From Bauldia sp. (GTDB taxonomy: Bacteria > Pseudomonadota > Alphaproteobacteria > Rhizobiales > Kaistiaceae): 40,679 bases of DNA. Below, in pieces: positions 1 through 8,343 of the stretch; within the stretch, counting starts at the first letter, position 1; each line of letters starts with the position of its first letter. The DNA is taken from assembly GCA_020442065.1 (NCBI GenBank), contig JAGRKZ010000048.1, forward strand, positions 1 to 40,679, written 5' to 3'. The notes under the pieces are model-generated. The model was given only the letters and a program-made list of their open reading frames with translations. It made no database searches and was not told where the DNA came from. The translations under genes and the position numbers were made by a program.

Positions 1-506
1 CGCAGCAGGTTCAGCGTCGCCGCCGACTGGCGGTACGCCATCTCGATGCGGTTCGGATCGGGCGTGCGGGCGGCCGCATCGAACTCGATGCCGTTGATGA
101 TGTCGCCACGGTAGCTCGGCAGCTCGACGTCGCCCTGGCGCTCCACGCCGGAGGAGCGCGGCTTGGCGAACTGGCCGGCGATCCGGCCGACCTTCACCAC
201 CGGCATCGCCCCGGCAAAGGTCAGCGCAACCGCCATCTGCAGGAAGACGCGGAAGAAGTCGCGGATGTTGTCGGCCTGGTGCTCGGCGAAGCTCTCGGCG
301 CAATCCCCGCCCTGGAGGAGGAAGCTCTCGCCCGCTGCGACCTTCGCAAGGCTCTTCTTGAGCTTCCGCGCCTCCCCTGCAAAAACCAGCGGCGGATAGG
401 TCGCGATCCGCTGCTCGAGCGCCGCCAGCGCGTCGAGATCGGGATACACCGGGACCTGCTCGATCGGTTTCGAGCGCCAACTGTCGGGGGTCCAACCCTT
501 CTTCAT
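1..506 (-). CDS. class II DAHP synthase, N-terminal part (cut by window edge)
   Basis: This is the first enzyme of the shikimate pathway. It condenses phosphoenolpyruvate and erythrose 4-phosphate to DAHP in the cytoplasm. The reverse strand reads [15 protein letters not shown] at the start, then [11 protein letters not shown] and later [11 protein letters not shown], which are hallmark blocks of the plant/bacterial type II family. About 168 residues are present; the rest lies left of position 1. The ATG at 506 is preceded by a GGAGAG ribosome binding site. Type II enzymes are usually about 450-470 residues, so roughly a third is seen. Symbols differ between genomes (aroF/aroG), so none is given. 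Confidence 0.93.
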   Translation of the reverse strand, partial: MKKGWTPDSWRSKPIEQVPVYPDLDALAALEQRIATYPPLVFAGEARKLKKSLAKVAAGESFLLQGGDCAESFAEHQADNIRDFFRVFLQMAVALTFAGAMPVVKVGRIAGQFAKPRSSGVERQGDVELPSYRGDIINGIEFDAAARTPDPNRIEMAYRQSAATLNLL

Positions 507-706
507 CGTACTCTCCTAGCCACCATGCGGTGTCCCGCGAGCCCCGGCTTCGACCGAGCTCGGCCACTACCGGCCACCGCGGCGCGGGTTATACACGCGG
601 GCGCAGGCGTTTGCCAAACCAAGTGTTTGGCTTGAAACGGCCCGCCATCCGCTTGACGCCGTTCTGCCATGTAGGCGCGCGCAGCCCGACCGGGATCGCC
701 TTCGTC

Positions 707-1567
707 CTATCGCCGACCACAGACCGCCGCCGGCAAGTATACCCCAAAGGGCTTCGTCCCGATCAACAACGACCGGGGTAGCACATAGCACTCGCCCACG
801 AGCGACAACTTCCCGCTCTCTCCCGTACCGGGAATATCGATTTTCACCGTGCTGTTGCTGAGTATGGTGACCTCGGCGGCTCCGTTGGTCGTGTTCGACC
901 CGCCATCGAACCACAATTCCGCCAATGACCAGGTCCGATCAGGCTTATCGGGCACCACGACTATCTTCGTGGTGCGAAAGACGATCGCGTGATCGCCTTC
1001 AACATCAAAGGAACCCGTATTTGTGATCCTCAGCCCACCGGAGTCTTCAGCGAGAATATCCGTGTGTGCTGTCGTCGTCGTCAAGAACGTTTGAATTCCA
1101 AAGACAATTGTCTTGATGAGCGAGTCGTGGACCTTCTTGTCGCAGGCCGGCGTATCGTACTCGAATCCCCATCTCCCATTTATTCCGTTAGGATAGATGG
1201 TGATATTTTTGGTGACATACGTCAGGCGGGCATTACCATTGTCTATATTCAGGCCTTTTCGGATGACACCTGAGGCGACTGAGACATTTCCCTTTTCGTC
1301 GAGAGCAAGATCGAATCCTCCGTGCCCGCCGATACCCAGATCATACTTGCCAGGATATGGAACTGATACGCGACAATTGTTGAAATATCGCCCATTTCCA
1401 TCCGTCGTGCATTTCTTGTAATGATCTGCGCTCAGCCCGTAGAACACCCACGCTCCGCAATACCCGCCGGTGTCGATGAAGAAGGTTCTCTCGCCTGCCT
1501 CGGACGTTCCGAACAGCGCAGCGGCGAGTACGGCGAACGCAAAGACGCGGCAAGCGATGGCGATCAT
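707..1567 (-). CDS. secreted hypothetical protein
   Basis: I do not recognise this 286-residue protein. Residues 1-24 form a clear signal peptide: a short basic start, an Ala/Leu/Val-rich core, and a likely cut after SEA. The mature part is rich in beta-prone, Gly, Thr and Asn residues and has several Cys (YCGAW, KKCTTD, NNCRV, PACDKK, GECY). This fits a disulfide-stabilised periplasmic or extracellular beta-rich protein. The DNA is noticeably less GC-rich than its neighbours (many AAT, TAT and ATA codons), which hints at recent acquisition. It stands alone between the DAHP synthase gene and gor. Confidence 0.7.
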   Translation of the reverse strand: MIAIACRVFAFAVLAAALFGTSEAGERTFFIDTGGYCGAWVFYGLSADHYKKCTTDGNGRYFNNCRVSVPYPGKYDLGIGGHGGFDLALDEKGNVSVASGVIRKGLNIDNGNARLTYVTKNITIYPNGINGRWGFEYDTPACDKKVHDSLIKTIVFGIQTFLTTTTAHTDILAEDSGGLRITNTGSFDVEGDHAIVFRTTKIVVVPDKPDRTWSLAELWFDGGSNTTNGAAEVTILSNSTVKIDIPGTGESGKLSLVGECYVLPRSLLIGTKPFGVYLPAAVCGRR

Positions 1568-1665
1568 CGTCGGTCCTCCGGGTCAAAGTTAAACCCCGAG
1601 CATACAGTCCTTCCCGCCGTCTGTTGATAGGCCGTGCAGCACGCTCGGCGCGGGTTCGGGATGCG

Positions 1666-3072
1666 TCAGGTGACGGCGCCGCCTACTTCGTCCGTCGCCG
1701 CCCGCCGGTGCCGCTCCACCGGCTTCTTCATGGTGACAATCTCCTCCGATTGGGTCGGGTGGAGGGCCATGGTGGCGTCGAAGTCGGCCTTGGTCGCCTT
1801 CATCTTGACGGCGACGGCGACCAGCTGCGCCATCTCCCCTGCCCCGACCCCGACCGCGTGGAAGCCGAGCACCCGGTCGGTGTCGGCATCCACGACGAGC
1901 TTCAGGAGCATGCGCTCGTCACGGCCGGCGACGCGGTGGTGAAGCGGCTTGAAGGTGGCGCGATAGATGTCGACGTGGGGACGATGAACGATCGCCTCCT
2001 CCTCGGTCATGCCGACCGTCCCGGCCTCCGGTTGCGAGAACACGGCGGTCGGGATGCAGTCGTAGTCCACCTTGGTCGGCGTGCCGCCGAACAGCGTCTC
2101 GGCGACTGCCTGGCCTTCCCGGATCGCGACGGGGGTGAGATTCCTGCGGTCGGTCACGTCGCCGACGGCGTAGATGTTGTCGACGCTGGTGCGCGAGAAA
2201 TCGTCGACCAAGACCTCGCCGCGACCGCCCATCGCAACGCCGGTCTCGGCGAGGCCGAAGCCGCTGCTGTTGGGGTGGCGGCCGGTGGCGTAGAGGATGA
2301 CGTCGGCGGGAATGCGCCGGCCGTGGCGGGTCACTCCGACGATGCCGTCCCCGTCCTTCTCGATCGACGCCACCGTATCGTTGCAGACGACCGAAACCCC
2401 GCGCCCCTGCATGCCGGCACGGACGCTGCGACGGATGTCGCCGTCGAAGCCACGAAGAATCTCCGCGCCACGGTGGACGACCGTGGTCTCGACCCCGAAG
2501 GCATTGAAGACGCCGGCGAACTCGACCGCGATGTAGCCGCCGCCGACCACCAGGAGCCGGCGCGGCAACGTCTTGAGATCGAACATCTCGTTCGAGCTCA
2601 CTGCCCGTTCGATGCCCGGCACGGTACGGTCGAGCGCGGGCCAGCCGCCCGTCGCAACGAGGATATACTGCGCGGTCACGCGCCGGCCATCAGCCAGAAT
2701 GCGGATGGTGTGGCGGTCCTCGATCACGGCCCGGCTCCGGATCAACTCCGCGCCGGACCGTTCGAGATTGCGGATGTAGATGCCGCTGAGCCAGACCACA
2801 TCGGCGCGGACATTGTCACGCAGCGTCGCCCAGTCGAAGGCGACGCCGTCGACGGTCCAGCCGAAGCCGACCGCGTCCTCGACCGCCTCGGCGAAGTGCG
2901 AGCTGTGGACGAACAGCTTCTTGGGCACGCAGCCGCGCACCACGCAGGTCCCGCCGACCTGATCCTCCTCGGCGATCGCAACCCGTGCGCCAAGCTCGGC
3001 AGCGATCCGCGCGGCGCGCACGCCGCCCGAGCCGCCACCAATGACGAACAGGTCGTAGTCGTAACCGCTCAC
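1666..3072 (-). CDS. gor: glutathione-disulfide reductase
   Basis: This FAD-dependent cytoplasmic enzyme uses NADPH to reduce glutathione disulfide. The N-terminal FAD Rossmann motif GGGSGG is at residues 12-17. The redox-active disulfide CVVRGC is at 43-48, inside the glutathione-reductase-type context VGGTCVVRGCVPKKL. A second dinucleotide fold (VVGGGYIAVEFAG) is near 175. The C-terminal catalytic motif HPTQSEE lies about 30 residues from the end. The length of 468 is normal. It is the last gene of a minus-strand group rpiA - DUF2059 gene - gor, an arrangement familiar in Hyphomicrobiales. Confidence 0.95.
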   Translation of the reverse strand: MSGYDYDLFVIGGGSGGVRAARIAAELGARVAIAEEDQVGGTCVVRGCVPKKLFVHSSHFAEAVEDAVGFGWTVDGVAFDWATLRDNVRADVVWLSGIYIRNLERSGAELIRSRAVIEDRHTIRILADGRRVTAQYILVATGGWPALDRTVPGIERAVSSNEMFDLKTLPRRLLVVGGGYIAVEFAGVFNAFGVETTVVHRGAEILRGFDGDIRRSVRAGMQGRGVSVVCNDTVASIEKDGDGIVGVTRHGRRIPADVILYATGRHPNSSGFGLAETGVAMGGRGEVLVDDFSRTSVDNIYAVGDVTDRRNLTPVAIREGQAVAETLFGGTPTKVDYDCIPTAVFSQPEAGTVGMTEEEAIVHRPHVDIYRATFKPLHHRVAGRDERMLLKLVVDADTDRVLGFHAVGVGAGEMAQLVAVAVKMKATKADFDATMALHPTQSEEIVTMKKPVERHRRAATDEVGGAVT

Positions 3073-3115
3073 CGCGCGTCGTCGCCCCGCTCCGGCATGA
3101 TGGGCAGGACCGCGG

Positions 3116-3616
3116 TCAGAGCTCGTAGCCCTGCTTGGTCAGCGCCTCGCGGGACAGCTCGTAGAGCTCCTCGCCAACCCGGGTGCTCCAGCCTTCCACC
3201 GACTTCAGCGAATCCTGGATCACCCTCGGTCCGATGTCGGCGAATTTCTGTCCGGTCGGGCTCTTGTAGAACTCGGCAATGGTGACCAGCTCATCCTCGG
3301 TGAAGTTCTTCGCCCAAACCATGGCGACAGCGCGGTCGAGGTCGGCGCGGCGGGAGGTGAGCTGCAGCGCGACTTCTTCGACGGTGGTGCTGATCTGCTG
3401 GTAGAGATCCGGGCGGACACGGATAAGGCGGCTCTTCACCCGCTCGGCCAGTGCCGGAAGAACGCTGTCGAAGCCGCGGGCGGCGCCTGCGCTCTGTACG
3501 GCCACGAGGGCCGCATCGAGATGCGACTGGGAAACCTCCTGCGCGCCGGCCGGCGCCGCCAGGGCGGCGGCAACGGTGAGCGCAGCGAGACCGATCCGGA
3601 TGCGTGACACGATCAT
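3116..3616 (-). CDS. DUF2059 domain secreted protein
   Basis: A small exported protein of 166 residues. The start at 3616 gives an ideal signal peptide (basic MIVSRIRIG, Ala/Leu core, cut after GAQ) and has an AGGAG ribosome binding site about 12 bases upstream. A longer reading upstream would add 39 residues without signal character. The mature protein matches the DUF2059 pattern: a helical region followed by a block like NFTEDELVTIAEFYKSPTGQK, near residues 100-120. Its function is unknown. It lies 31 bases after rpiA and 43 bases before gor, so it is probably co-transcribed with both. Confidence 0.85.
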   Translation of the reverse strand: MIVSRIRIGLAALTVAAALAAPAGAQEVSQSHLDAALVAVQSAGAARGFDSVLPALAERVKSRLIRVRPDLYQQISTTVEEVALQLTSRRADLDRAVAMVWAKNFTEDELVTIAEFYKSPTGQKFADIGPRVIQDSLKSVEGWSTRVGEELYELSREALTKQGYEL

Positions 3617-3647
3617 GTTCGGACTGCTCCTGTTCTGGTTCAAGCCA

Positions 3648-4349
3648 CTACGGGGAAAGCCATTCCACCCCGTCGTCGCGGCCGATGATGGCGGCTGAGG
3701 CGAAGCCGAGGAAAAGACCGTGTTCCACGACACCGGGAATCACGTCCAGTGACGCAGAGAGCGCGGCCGGATCAGGAATTCGGCCGAACGATGCGTCAAC
3801 AATATGATGGCCGCCATCGGTCACGAAAATACCCTCGCCCTGCCGGCGCAGCACCAGCGACCCGGAGAGGCCGAGTCGCGCAGCCGCAGCGGTGATCGCC
3901 GCGCGGGTTGCGGCAAGGCCAAAGGGCACCACCTCGATGGGCAGCGGAAACGCGCCGAGCGTGTCGACCAGCTTGCCGGTGTCCGCAACGACGATCATCC
4001 GCGCCGAGGCAGCGGCAACGATCTTTTCTCGCAGCAATGCCCCGCCGCCGCCTTTCACCAGGGCCAATCCGGGGCCGATCTCGTCGGCGCCGTCGACCGT
4101 CAGATCGAGCTTGGGCTCGTCGTCGAGGCTGATGAGAGGGATGCCGGCGGCCACCGCAAGGCTCGCCGTGCGCTCCGACGACGGCACGCCGGCGACAGCG
4201 AGCCCCGCCCGCACGCGCTCGCCGAGCAGGGACACGAACGCCTCGGCCGTGCGGCCGGAGCCGAGCCCCAGCTTCATGCCGGGTCGGACCGCCTCGAGCG
4301 CCGCTCCTGCCGCGTTGAGGCGCTGCGCCTCGTTCCCTGCCTGCTTCAC
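3648..4349 (-). CDS. rpiA: ribose-5-phosphate isomerase A
   Basis: Interconverts ribose 5-phosphate and ribulose 5-phosphate in the pentose phosphate pathway. The phosphate-binding [11 protein letters not shown], the catalytic block DGADEIGP and [12 protein letters not shown] are all visible. I chose the GTG at 4349 (233 residues, the usual family length) because it follows GGGGAG six bases upstream. The ATG at 4409 would add 20 basic, non-family residues. It heads the minus-strand rpiA - DUF2059 - gor group and is divergent from gph. Confidence 0.93.
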   Translation of the reverse strand: MKQAGNEAQRLNAAGAALEAVRPGMKLGLGSGRTAEAFVSLLGERVRAGLAVAGVPSSERTASLAVAAGIPLISLDDEPKLDLTVDGADEIGPGLALVKGGGGALLREKIVAAASARMIVVADTGKLVDTLGAFPLPIEVVPFGLAATRAAITAAAARLGLSGSLVLRRQGEGIFVTDGGHHIVDASFGRIPDPAALSASLDVIPGVVEHGLFLGFASAAIIGRDDGVEWLSP

Positions 4350-4579
4350 GCGTCTCCCCGTCCGAACACAGATGGCAAGCGGGGCGAATAACCCTTTCCG
4401 CCTACCCAATTCCGAGCCACAATCATCGCGGCAAAGACCCCACTGGCGGCACGTCCGCCATTGCGGCGAAATCGATTGGTTGCATGCGAGATTCCGGTTT
4501 CCATTCGCGGCTTGTTAGCACTTGCCGTTGCGCCGCGGCAATCGCGAGCCAGGACCAGGCCCGAGGCCGGTCGTAACCC

Positions 4580-5257
4580 ATGGCCGTTCCGCCCTGTTTG
4601 GTCCTTGACCTCGATGGCACGCTGGTCGACACGGCCGGCGACCTTACCGCAACCCTCAATGACATCCTCGCCGCCGAGGGTCTGGCGCCTGTCGCCGCCG
4701 CTGAGGGCCGTGCCATGGTCGGCCATGGCGCCCGGGCCATGATCTCGAACGCGTTGCTCGCAGCCGGCATCACTGCCGAGCCGGAGCGTCTCGATAACCT
4801 GATGGCCTTGTTCATCGACATCTATGCGGGCCGGATCGCCGAGACCAGCCGCCCCTTTCCCGGCGCGGTGGCAGCGCTGGACCGGTTTGCGGCCGACGGC
4901 GTCCGGCTCGCAATCTGCACCAACAAGTTCGAGCGCCATTCCCGCCTTCTTCTCACCGCGCTTGGCATTGCCGATCGTTTCGCGGTGATCGCCGGCCAGG
5001 ACACATACGGTGTGCGGAAGCCCGATCCGCGCCACCTCGAGGAAACGATCCGCGCCGCCGGCTGCGACCGGCGGCGGGCGGTGATGGTGGGCGACTCGGA
5101 GGTGGACGTGGAGACCGCGAGGGCAGCGGGTATCCCGGTCGTCGCGGTGAGCTTCGGCTACAGCCACGTGCCCGTCGCCGACCTCGCCGCGGACCGGATC
5201 ATCGGTCATTTCGATGAACTCTACGACGCCGCGACCCCTCTGCTCGATCACCGCTAA
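4580..5257 (+). CDS. gph: phosphoglycolate phosphatase (HAD family)
   Basis: Dephosphorylates 2-phosphoglycolate, made during DNA 3'-end repair and oxygenation reactions. It is a HAD hydrolase: motif I DLDGTLVDT with the nucleophile Asp near residue 10, motif II in the CTNKF block, the motif III Lys in RKPDPRHL, and motif IV in MVGDSEVDVETA. The length of 225 is typical. It is divergent from rpiA; the 230 bases between them hold both promoters, but no convincing consensus could be picked. Other HAD phosphatases are possible, but the sequence and neighbourhood favour Gph. Confidence 0.9.
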   Translation: MAVPPCLVLDLDGTLVDTAGDLTATLNDILAAEGLAPVAAAEGRAMVGHGARAMISNALLAAGITAEPERLDNLMALFIDIYAGRIAETSRPFPGAVAALDRFAADGVRLAICTNKFERHSRLLLTALGIADRFAVIAGQDTYGVRKPDPRHLEETIRAAGCDRRRAVMVGDSEVDVETARAAGIPVVAVSFGYSHVPVADLAADRIIGHFDELYDAATPLLDHR

Positions 5258-5418
5258 GCCTGACGCCGCAATTGCCCTCCCGCCTTACGGGCCGGCCGTC
5301 GGCCGAGGAACGGCCTTCGGTAACAGTCGGTAAGCACTGATTGCGCATCAGGCTTGCCACGCAACACGTTTCGTTCAACATGCGGCCCATGGGTCGGAAA
5401 CCAGGGAGGCGTGAATTC

Positions 5419-5754
5419 ATGGCCAGAGCCATGCTCGCCGCGCTCGGCGCGGTCACACTGGCGGTCACGACGGCCGTTGGCCCGATGGGACCGGCCACCG
5501 CCAAGGACAACACCGGAGCGATCGTCGGCGGCCTCGTTGCCGGCGCGGTGATCGGTGCGGCCGTCGCCAGCAGCGTAAACCATCCCAAGGACATCTATGT
5601 GAAGCCGGTGCCGCCGCCGCCGCCCAAGCCGGACCCGTGGTCCAATGCCTTCAGCCCCAAGCCGGGCGTGAAGTGCTATCCGGTTCAACACGCCTGTTAC
5701 AACAAGGACGGCGCCTACAACGCCAACTGGACCTGGAAGGTTTACCAGAAATGA
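5419..5754 (+). CDS. small exported hypothetical protein
   Basis: An unrecognised exported protein of about 111 residues. The start at 5419 has a GGGAGG ribosome binding site 9-10 bases upstream and yields a signal-like Ala/Val core ending in PATA. Starting upstream at 5380 or 5389 would add a segment ending GRREFMA before the hydrophobic core. That resembles a twin-arginine (Tat) signal, so the start is genuinely ambiguous. The mature part has a Gly/Ala-rich hydrophobic stretch (IVGGLVAGAVIGAAVAS), then a proline run (VPPPPPKP), then a Cys-containing tail ending WTWKVYQK. It precedes the next gene by 8 bases. Confidence 0.65.
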   Translation: MARAMLAALGAVTLAVTTAVGPMGPATAKDNTGAIVGGLVAGAVIGAAVASSVNHPKDIYVKPVPPPPPKPDPWSNAFSPKPGVKCYPVQHACYNKDGAYNANWTWKVYQK

Positions 5755-5762
5755 GGCCGGCG

Positions 5763-6215
5763 ATGACCAAGTTCCGCTTCACCGGCGCGCTGATCGCCGC
5801 GACCGCGGCCGCCCTGATCGGCATCGGCGCCGCCCAGGCCCAGGATGCGGCAGAGGACGACCTCCGCCTTGACGACGCCTGGGCTGACCTCACGGTCGAC
5901 CAGGAGCCGATCCTCACCGATCTCCAGTTCGCCGAGCTTAACAACCTCGCCTTCCAGGCTGCGGTGACCAAGATCTGCGACGGCTTCGAACTCGACCAGC
6001 AGAAGTTCGCCGAAGGGGTGTCGACGGCCACGAGCCCGGCGCCCGAGACGGTTGATACTCCCGACGAGATGAAGCAGTGGGAGACGGCCGTCTATTTCCG
6101 GCTCGGCGCCAGCTACGGCCTGTTCCTGGCCGAGGGCAACGCCAATCCGGACAAGTTCTGCCAAAGCGCGGCAGACCTCAAGGCCGACTCCGAAGTGCCG
6201 AACGTCTGGCAGTAG
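5763..6215 (+). CDS. exported hypothetical protein
   Basis: A 150-residue unrecognised protein with a clear signal peptide (MTKFRF, Ala-rich core, cut after AQAQ near residue 27). The mature protein is acidic and contains two Cys (KICDGF, DKFCQS) that could form a disulfide. It starts 8 bases after the preceding gene, so the two probably form an operon. An in-frame extension upstream overlaps the previous gene and is not supported. It is the last chromosomal gene before tRNA-Val. Confidence 0.7.
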   Translation: MTKFRFTGALIAATAAALIGIGAAQAQDAAEDDLRLDDAWADLTVDQEPILTDLQFAELNNLAFQAAVTKICDGFELDQQKFAEGVSTATSPAPETVDTPDEMKQWETAVYFRLGASYGLFLAEGNANPDKFCQSAADLKADSEVPNVWQ

Positions 6216-6244
6216 CGCGCGCTCACGGCGCCGCAACGAGCATC

Positions 6245-6262
6245 GGCAGGGGCAACCCTGCC
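6245..6262 (+). terminator. possible terminator hairpin
   Basis: GGCAGGG and CCCTGCC form a 7-bp stem with a GCAA tetraloop, 30 bases after the stop of the preceding gene. There is no U-run, so this is at best a weak or Rho-assisted terminator. Confidence 0.35.
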
Positions 6263-6279
6263 CTTGCGCCGGCACCGGC

Positions 6280-6309
6280 TTGACACGCAAGGCCCGGCAC
6301 CGCCATATC
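6280..6309 (+). promoter_or_regulatory. promoter of tRNA-Val
   Basis: TTGACA at 6280-6285 and CATATC at 6304-6309 are separated by 18 bases. The -10 box ends 11 bases before the mature tRNA. The consensus -35 and the position fit a housekeeping-sigma stable-RNA promoter. Confidence 0.55.
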
Positions 6310-6320
6310 GCGCCTGGTTC

Positions 6321-6395
6321 GGGCGATTAGCTCAGCGGGAGAGCACTCCCTTCACACGGGAGGGGTCACTGGTTCAATCCCAGTATCGCCCACCA
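6321..6395 (+). tRNA. tRNA-Val (anticodon CAC)
   Basis: All four arms fold: acceptor GGGCGAT/ATCGCCC, D-stem GCTC/GAGC, anticodon stem CTCCC/GGGAG with loop TTCACAC, and a T-arm containing GGTTCAATCC. The discriminator is A and CCA is encoded (6393-6395). Loop positions 34-36 read CAC, decoding GUG. Phage-type genes begin directly downstream, so this tRNA is the likely attachment site. Confidence 0.95.
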
Positions 6396-6400
6396 ACAAT
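6361..6400. other. candidate left attachment site (attL)
   Basis: Chromosomal genes end at tRNA-Val and phage genes start within 200 bases of its 3' end. That is the classic position of an integration site using the T-arm and acceptor end of a tRNA. The exact core cannot be set because the right-hand copy lies outside the window. Downstream, 6433-6456 is a tandem 12-mer (CCGGACAGATAT twice), possibly arm-type or remnant sequence. Confidence 0.4.
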
Positions 6401-6495
6401 TTCAAAGACTTGCGGCCCGGCGCGAGGTTGAACCGGACAGATATCCGGACAGATATTCCACGCGACGGCGTTTTTCGCAGGCCCTCTCGCGCGCA

Positions 6496-6532
6496 CAAAA
6501 AAGCCCGCCTCGAGGATCTCCCGAGGCGGGCC
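6496..6532 (-). terminator. Rho-independent terminator of the phage late operon
   Basis: On the minus strand a strong hairpin (GCCCGCCTCG with its complement, 8-base loop) is followed by TTTTTT. It lies about 40 bases after the stop of the last late gene. It would end the long leftward late transcript before it runs antisense into tRNA-Val. Confidence 0.85.
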
Positions 6533-6545
6533 GAACTTAACGCCC

Positions 6546-6569
6546 GTCGTTCAGTCGTTCAGTCGTTCA
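6546..6569. repeat. tandem 8-mer repeat
   Basis: GTCGTTCA occurs three times head to tail, followed by a diverged copy (CTCGCTCA) that includes the stop codon of the next minus-strand gene. This looks like a simple replication-slippage repeat. Confidence 0.7.
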
Positions 6570-6574
6570 CTCGC

Positions 6575-6898
6575 TCACGCCTGGCCCCACTCCCCGGCCG
6601 TCAGATAGCCATGCCAGTGCTTCGATCCGTCGGCGTTGAACGACTGGATCGACGGCGAGCACGTCGGCGCCTGGCGGTTGCCATCCCACGTCCAGCCGGC
6701 GGGCGAGCCGTCCTTGCGCCGCCAGGCGATGCCGTGCAGCTGGCCGCATCCGCACGGACACCGGAAATTGAGCCCGGCCGGCGGCGTGCCCTCCGGCTCG
6801 TCGCCGTACAACCAGAACCGGAACCCGCCTGCCGGCGCCTTGGTGGCGGCGTCGACCAGCGTCGCCTTGACCGGTCCGGGGAGACGAACCTCGCTCAT
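6575..6898 (-). CDS. DUF6527-like phage protein
   Basis: A small protein of 107 residues in the late operon. The sequence RCPCGCGQLHGIAW followed by WTWDGNRQAPTCSPSI matches the pattern of the DUF6527 family: a Cys-rich, probably zinc-binding knuckle, then a W-x-W-x-G...P-T-x-S-P-S motif. Its role is unknown; such genes often sit at the end of phage lysis or tail modules. The ATG at 6898 has GGAG nine bases upstream. A GTG at 6916 overlaps the previous stop as GTGA and would add six residues. Confidence 0.65.
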   Translation of the reverse strand: MSEVRLPGPVKATLVDAATKAPAGGFRFWLYGDEPEGTPPAGLNFRCPCGCGQLHGIAWRRKDGSPAGWTWDGNRQAPTCSPSIQSFNADGSKHWHGYLTAGEWGQA

Positions 6899-6912
6899 CC
6901 GCTTCGTCTCCG

Positions 6913-7272
6913 TCACCGCCGGCGGTCCAGGAGCCGCACGGCGTCGCTCAACAGGTCGATCACCCGCGACCGGTGCTCGCTATGGGCCGCCGCCTCCCGG
7001 TCGTGGATCGCCTTGATCTCGTTCGCGGCGCGGGCGATTTCCTTGGCCGCCTGGGCGAGGTCGCGCGCGCTCTCGGCGGCCTGCGCCGCGCTCTGCGCCT
7101 CGCCGATCATCGCCCCGAGCAGCCGCATGTCGGGCGCCGCCGCGTCCTTCGGCGCGTCCGGCTTCTTGCGCTCGAGGTAGTATTTCGCCGCCGCGAGCAG
7201 GCCGAAGACGACGAGCGCCCCGATCGGACCCAGCACCTGGGCGTCGGCCCAGAAGTCAGGCGCCGCGTCCAT
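6913..7272 (-). CDS. phage membrane protein with coiled coil
   Basis: 119 residues, unrecognised. One membrane segment (GPIGALVVFGLLAAAKYYL, about 14-33) is followed by a basic stretch. After it comes an Ala/Glu-rich region with heptad-like pattern (about 50-105, AQSAAQAAESARDLAQAAKE) that should form a coiled coil. This single-span plus cytoplasmic or periplasmic coil architecture fits an accessory lysis protein. It overlaps the end of the upstream gene by 17 bases. Confidence 0.6.
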   Translation of the reverse strand: MDAAPDFWADAQVLGPIGALVVFGLLAAAKYYLERKKPDAPKDAAAPDMRLLGAMIGEAQSAAQAAESARDLAQAAKEIARAANEIKAIHDREAAAHSEHRSRVIDLLSDAVRLLDRRR

Positions 7273-7729
7273 CGGCCATCGCCTTGTGCATAGCCTCGAC
7301 CGAGCGATCGACGCGGGCGGCGTCGCCGGCCGCGCGGAGCGCATTGATCCCGTCGAACACGAACAGCACCGGGTAGACCGCAAGCCAGGTCGAGATGCGC
7401 CCGGAGCCGGCGAAGCCGATGGTGATCGCGAACCAGAACGTCAGCGACAGCGTCGCCGTGGCCGAGCGAAGGTGGTACATCGGCCGCCACGCGCCGTTGA
7501 CCGCAAGGACCAGCAGCCGCATTGCCCCGAGCGTGACGCACGCGGCGCCGATCACTTCCTCCCGCGCGAGCTGGGTGAAGAACGACCAGCTCGGCCCGGC
7601 GAAGAGCGTGTCGGGGAGGAGCAGGATCGCGCCCCAGCCGAACATGATGATCGCGTTGCACCACTCGCTCATGCGGGTGGCGAACGCCCGGCGGAACTCG
7701 CCCCGCGCCAGCAGCAGACGATGCGGCAT
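7256..7729 (-). CDS. phage multi-span membrane protein
   Basis: 157 residues with four hydrophobic segments (about 25-45, 58-78, 92-108, 112-130), not recognised. Its start overlaps the holin stop as TGATG, so it is translationally coupled. By position it may be a second holin-like or antiholin protein; sequence alone does not prove this. Confidence 0.6.
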   Translation of the reverse strand: MPHRLLLARGEFRRAFATRMSEWCNAIIMFGWGAILLLPDTLFAGPSWSFFTQLAREEVIGAACVTLGAMRLLVLAVNGAWRPMYHLRSATATLSLTFWFAITIGFAGSGRISTWLAVYPVLFVFDGINALRAAGDAARVDRSVEAMHKAMADGRGA

Positions 7730-8112
7730 CACCGCCCTCCCCGGATCGCCGCGACCGCCTCGTAGAGGAAGTAGAAGCCGACGACGGCCATCACCACCTG
7801 CCAGAGGTTCGGGTCGAGCGCGTCGGTGTGGCCGCCGGTCCACTGCCCCAGCGCCTTGTCCCAGACCAGCACCTTGAAGAGCAGGATCGCCACCGGCGCG
7901 GCGATGCAGCCGCGCATGATGGCGTTGACCGGCCGGCCGGCCTCGGCCGCCTGCACCTCGGCCCGCGCCCGGATCTGGGCGATGCGCTGGTCGGCGACGA
8001 GCTTGTCCTGGTCGGTCTCGGCCCGGAGCCGCGCCTCGTAGGCGTCGCCCAGCTCGGCGGCGAGCGAGGCGATGCCGCCGCCGGTCAGCCACTTGAGAAG
8101 CGCTGCCCACAT
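7729..8112 (-). CDS. 3TM-type holin (GTA-holin-like)
   Basis: A 127-residue membrane protein predicted to form lesions that release the endolysin. It starts MWAALLKWLTGGG, then a charged helical region (about 20-60), then hydrophobic segments near 67-85 and 104-124. This matches the layout of the 3TM holin family first described with gene transfer agents (PF11351 type). The upstream and downstream genes both overlap it by TGATG junctions. It lies two genes after the endolysin. Confidence 0.65.
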   Translation of the reverse strand: MWAALLKWLTGGGIASLAAELGDAYEARLRAETDQDKLVADQRIAQIRARAEVQAAEAGRPVNAIMRGCIAAPVAILLFKVLVWDKALGQWTGGHTDALDPNLWQVVMAVVGFYFLYEAVAAIRGGR

Positions 8113-8339
8113 CAGAACCGCCCCTTGATGTCGGGGTCGCGCATCTTGCGGAGCACGCCGGTAAGGATGCCCGAGCCGATCAGCCAGTAGGGCAGCCACG
8201 ACGGCGGCAGCACCGGCGAGAGGTCGGCCTGGACGAGCAGCTCGAGCCCCGCGCCGGCGACGAGCTGCAGGCGGGCAAAGAAGATCGTCTCGCTGTCGTT
8301 GAAATAGGCGGCGAGGAACCTGTGCCACAGGCGCTTCAT
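8112..8339 (-). CDS. small phage membrane protein
   Basis: 75 residues, unrecognised. It has amphipathic N-terminal aromatics, then two moderately hydrophobic stretches (about 24-45 and 49-65) and a charged C-terminus (KMRDPDIKGRF). It lies directly after the endolysin gene (4-base gap) and overlaps the holin start. A role as a holin partner is inference from position. Confidence 0.6.
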   Translation of the reverse strand: MKRLWHRFLAAYFNDSETIFFARLQLVAGAGLELLVQADLSPVLPPSWLPYWLIGSGILTGVLRKMRDPDIKGRF

Positions 8340-8343
8340 GGGA

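Noticed and set aside
507..706. possible gene or RNA between DAHP synthase and the secreted protein
   Set aside because: No frame with a ribosome binding site and no convincing structured RNA; treated as the upstream region of the DAHP synthase gene.
1624..3285. 553-codon plus-strand open frame
   Set aside because: Antisense to gor, whose full motif set is unambiguous.
4346..5251. 301-codon minus-strand frame opposite gph
   Set aside because: Pure antisense of gph, whose HAD motifs are intact.
6410..7180. integrase remnant next to the tRNA
   Set aside because: The plus-strand frame here has no recombinase motif and is the shadow of the lysis genes.
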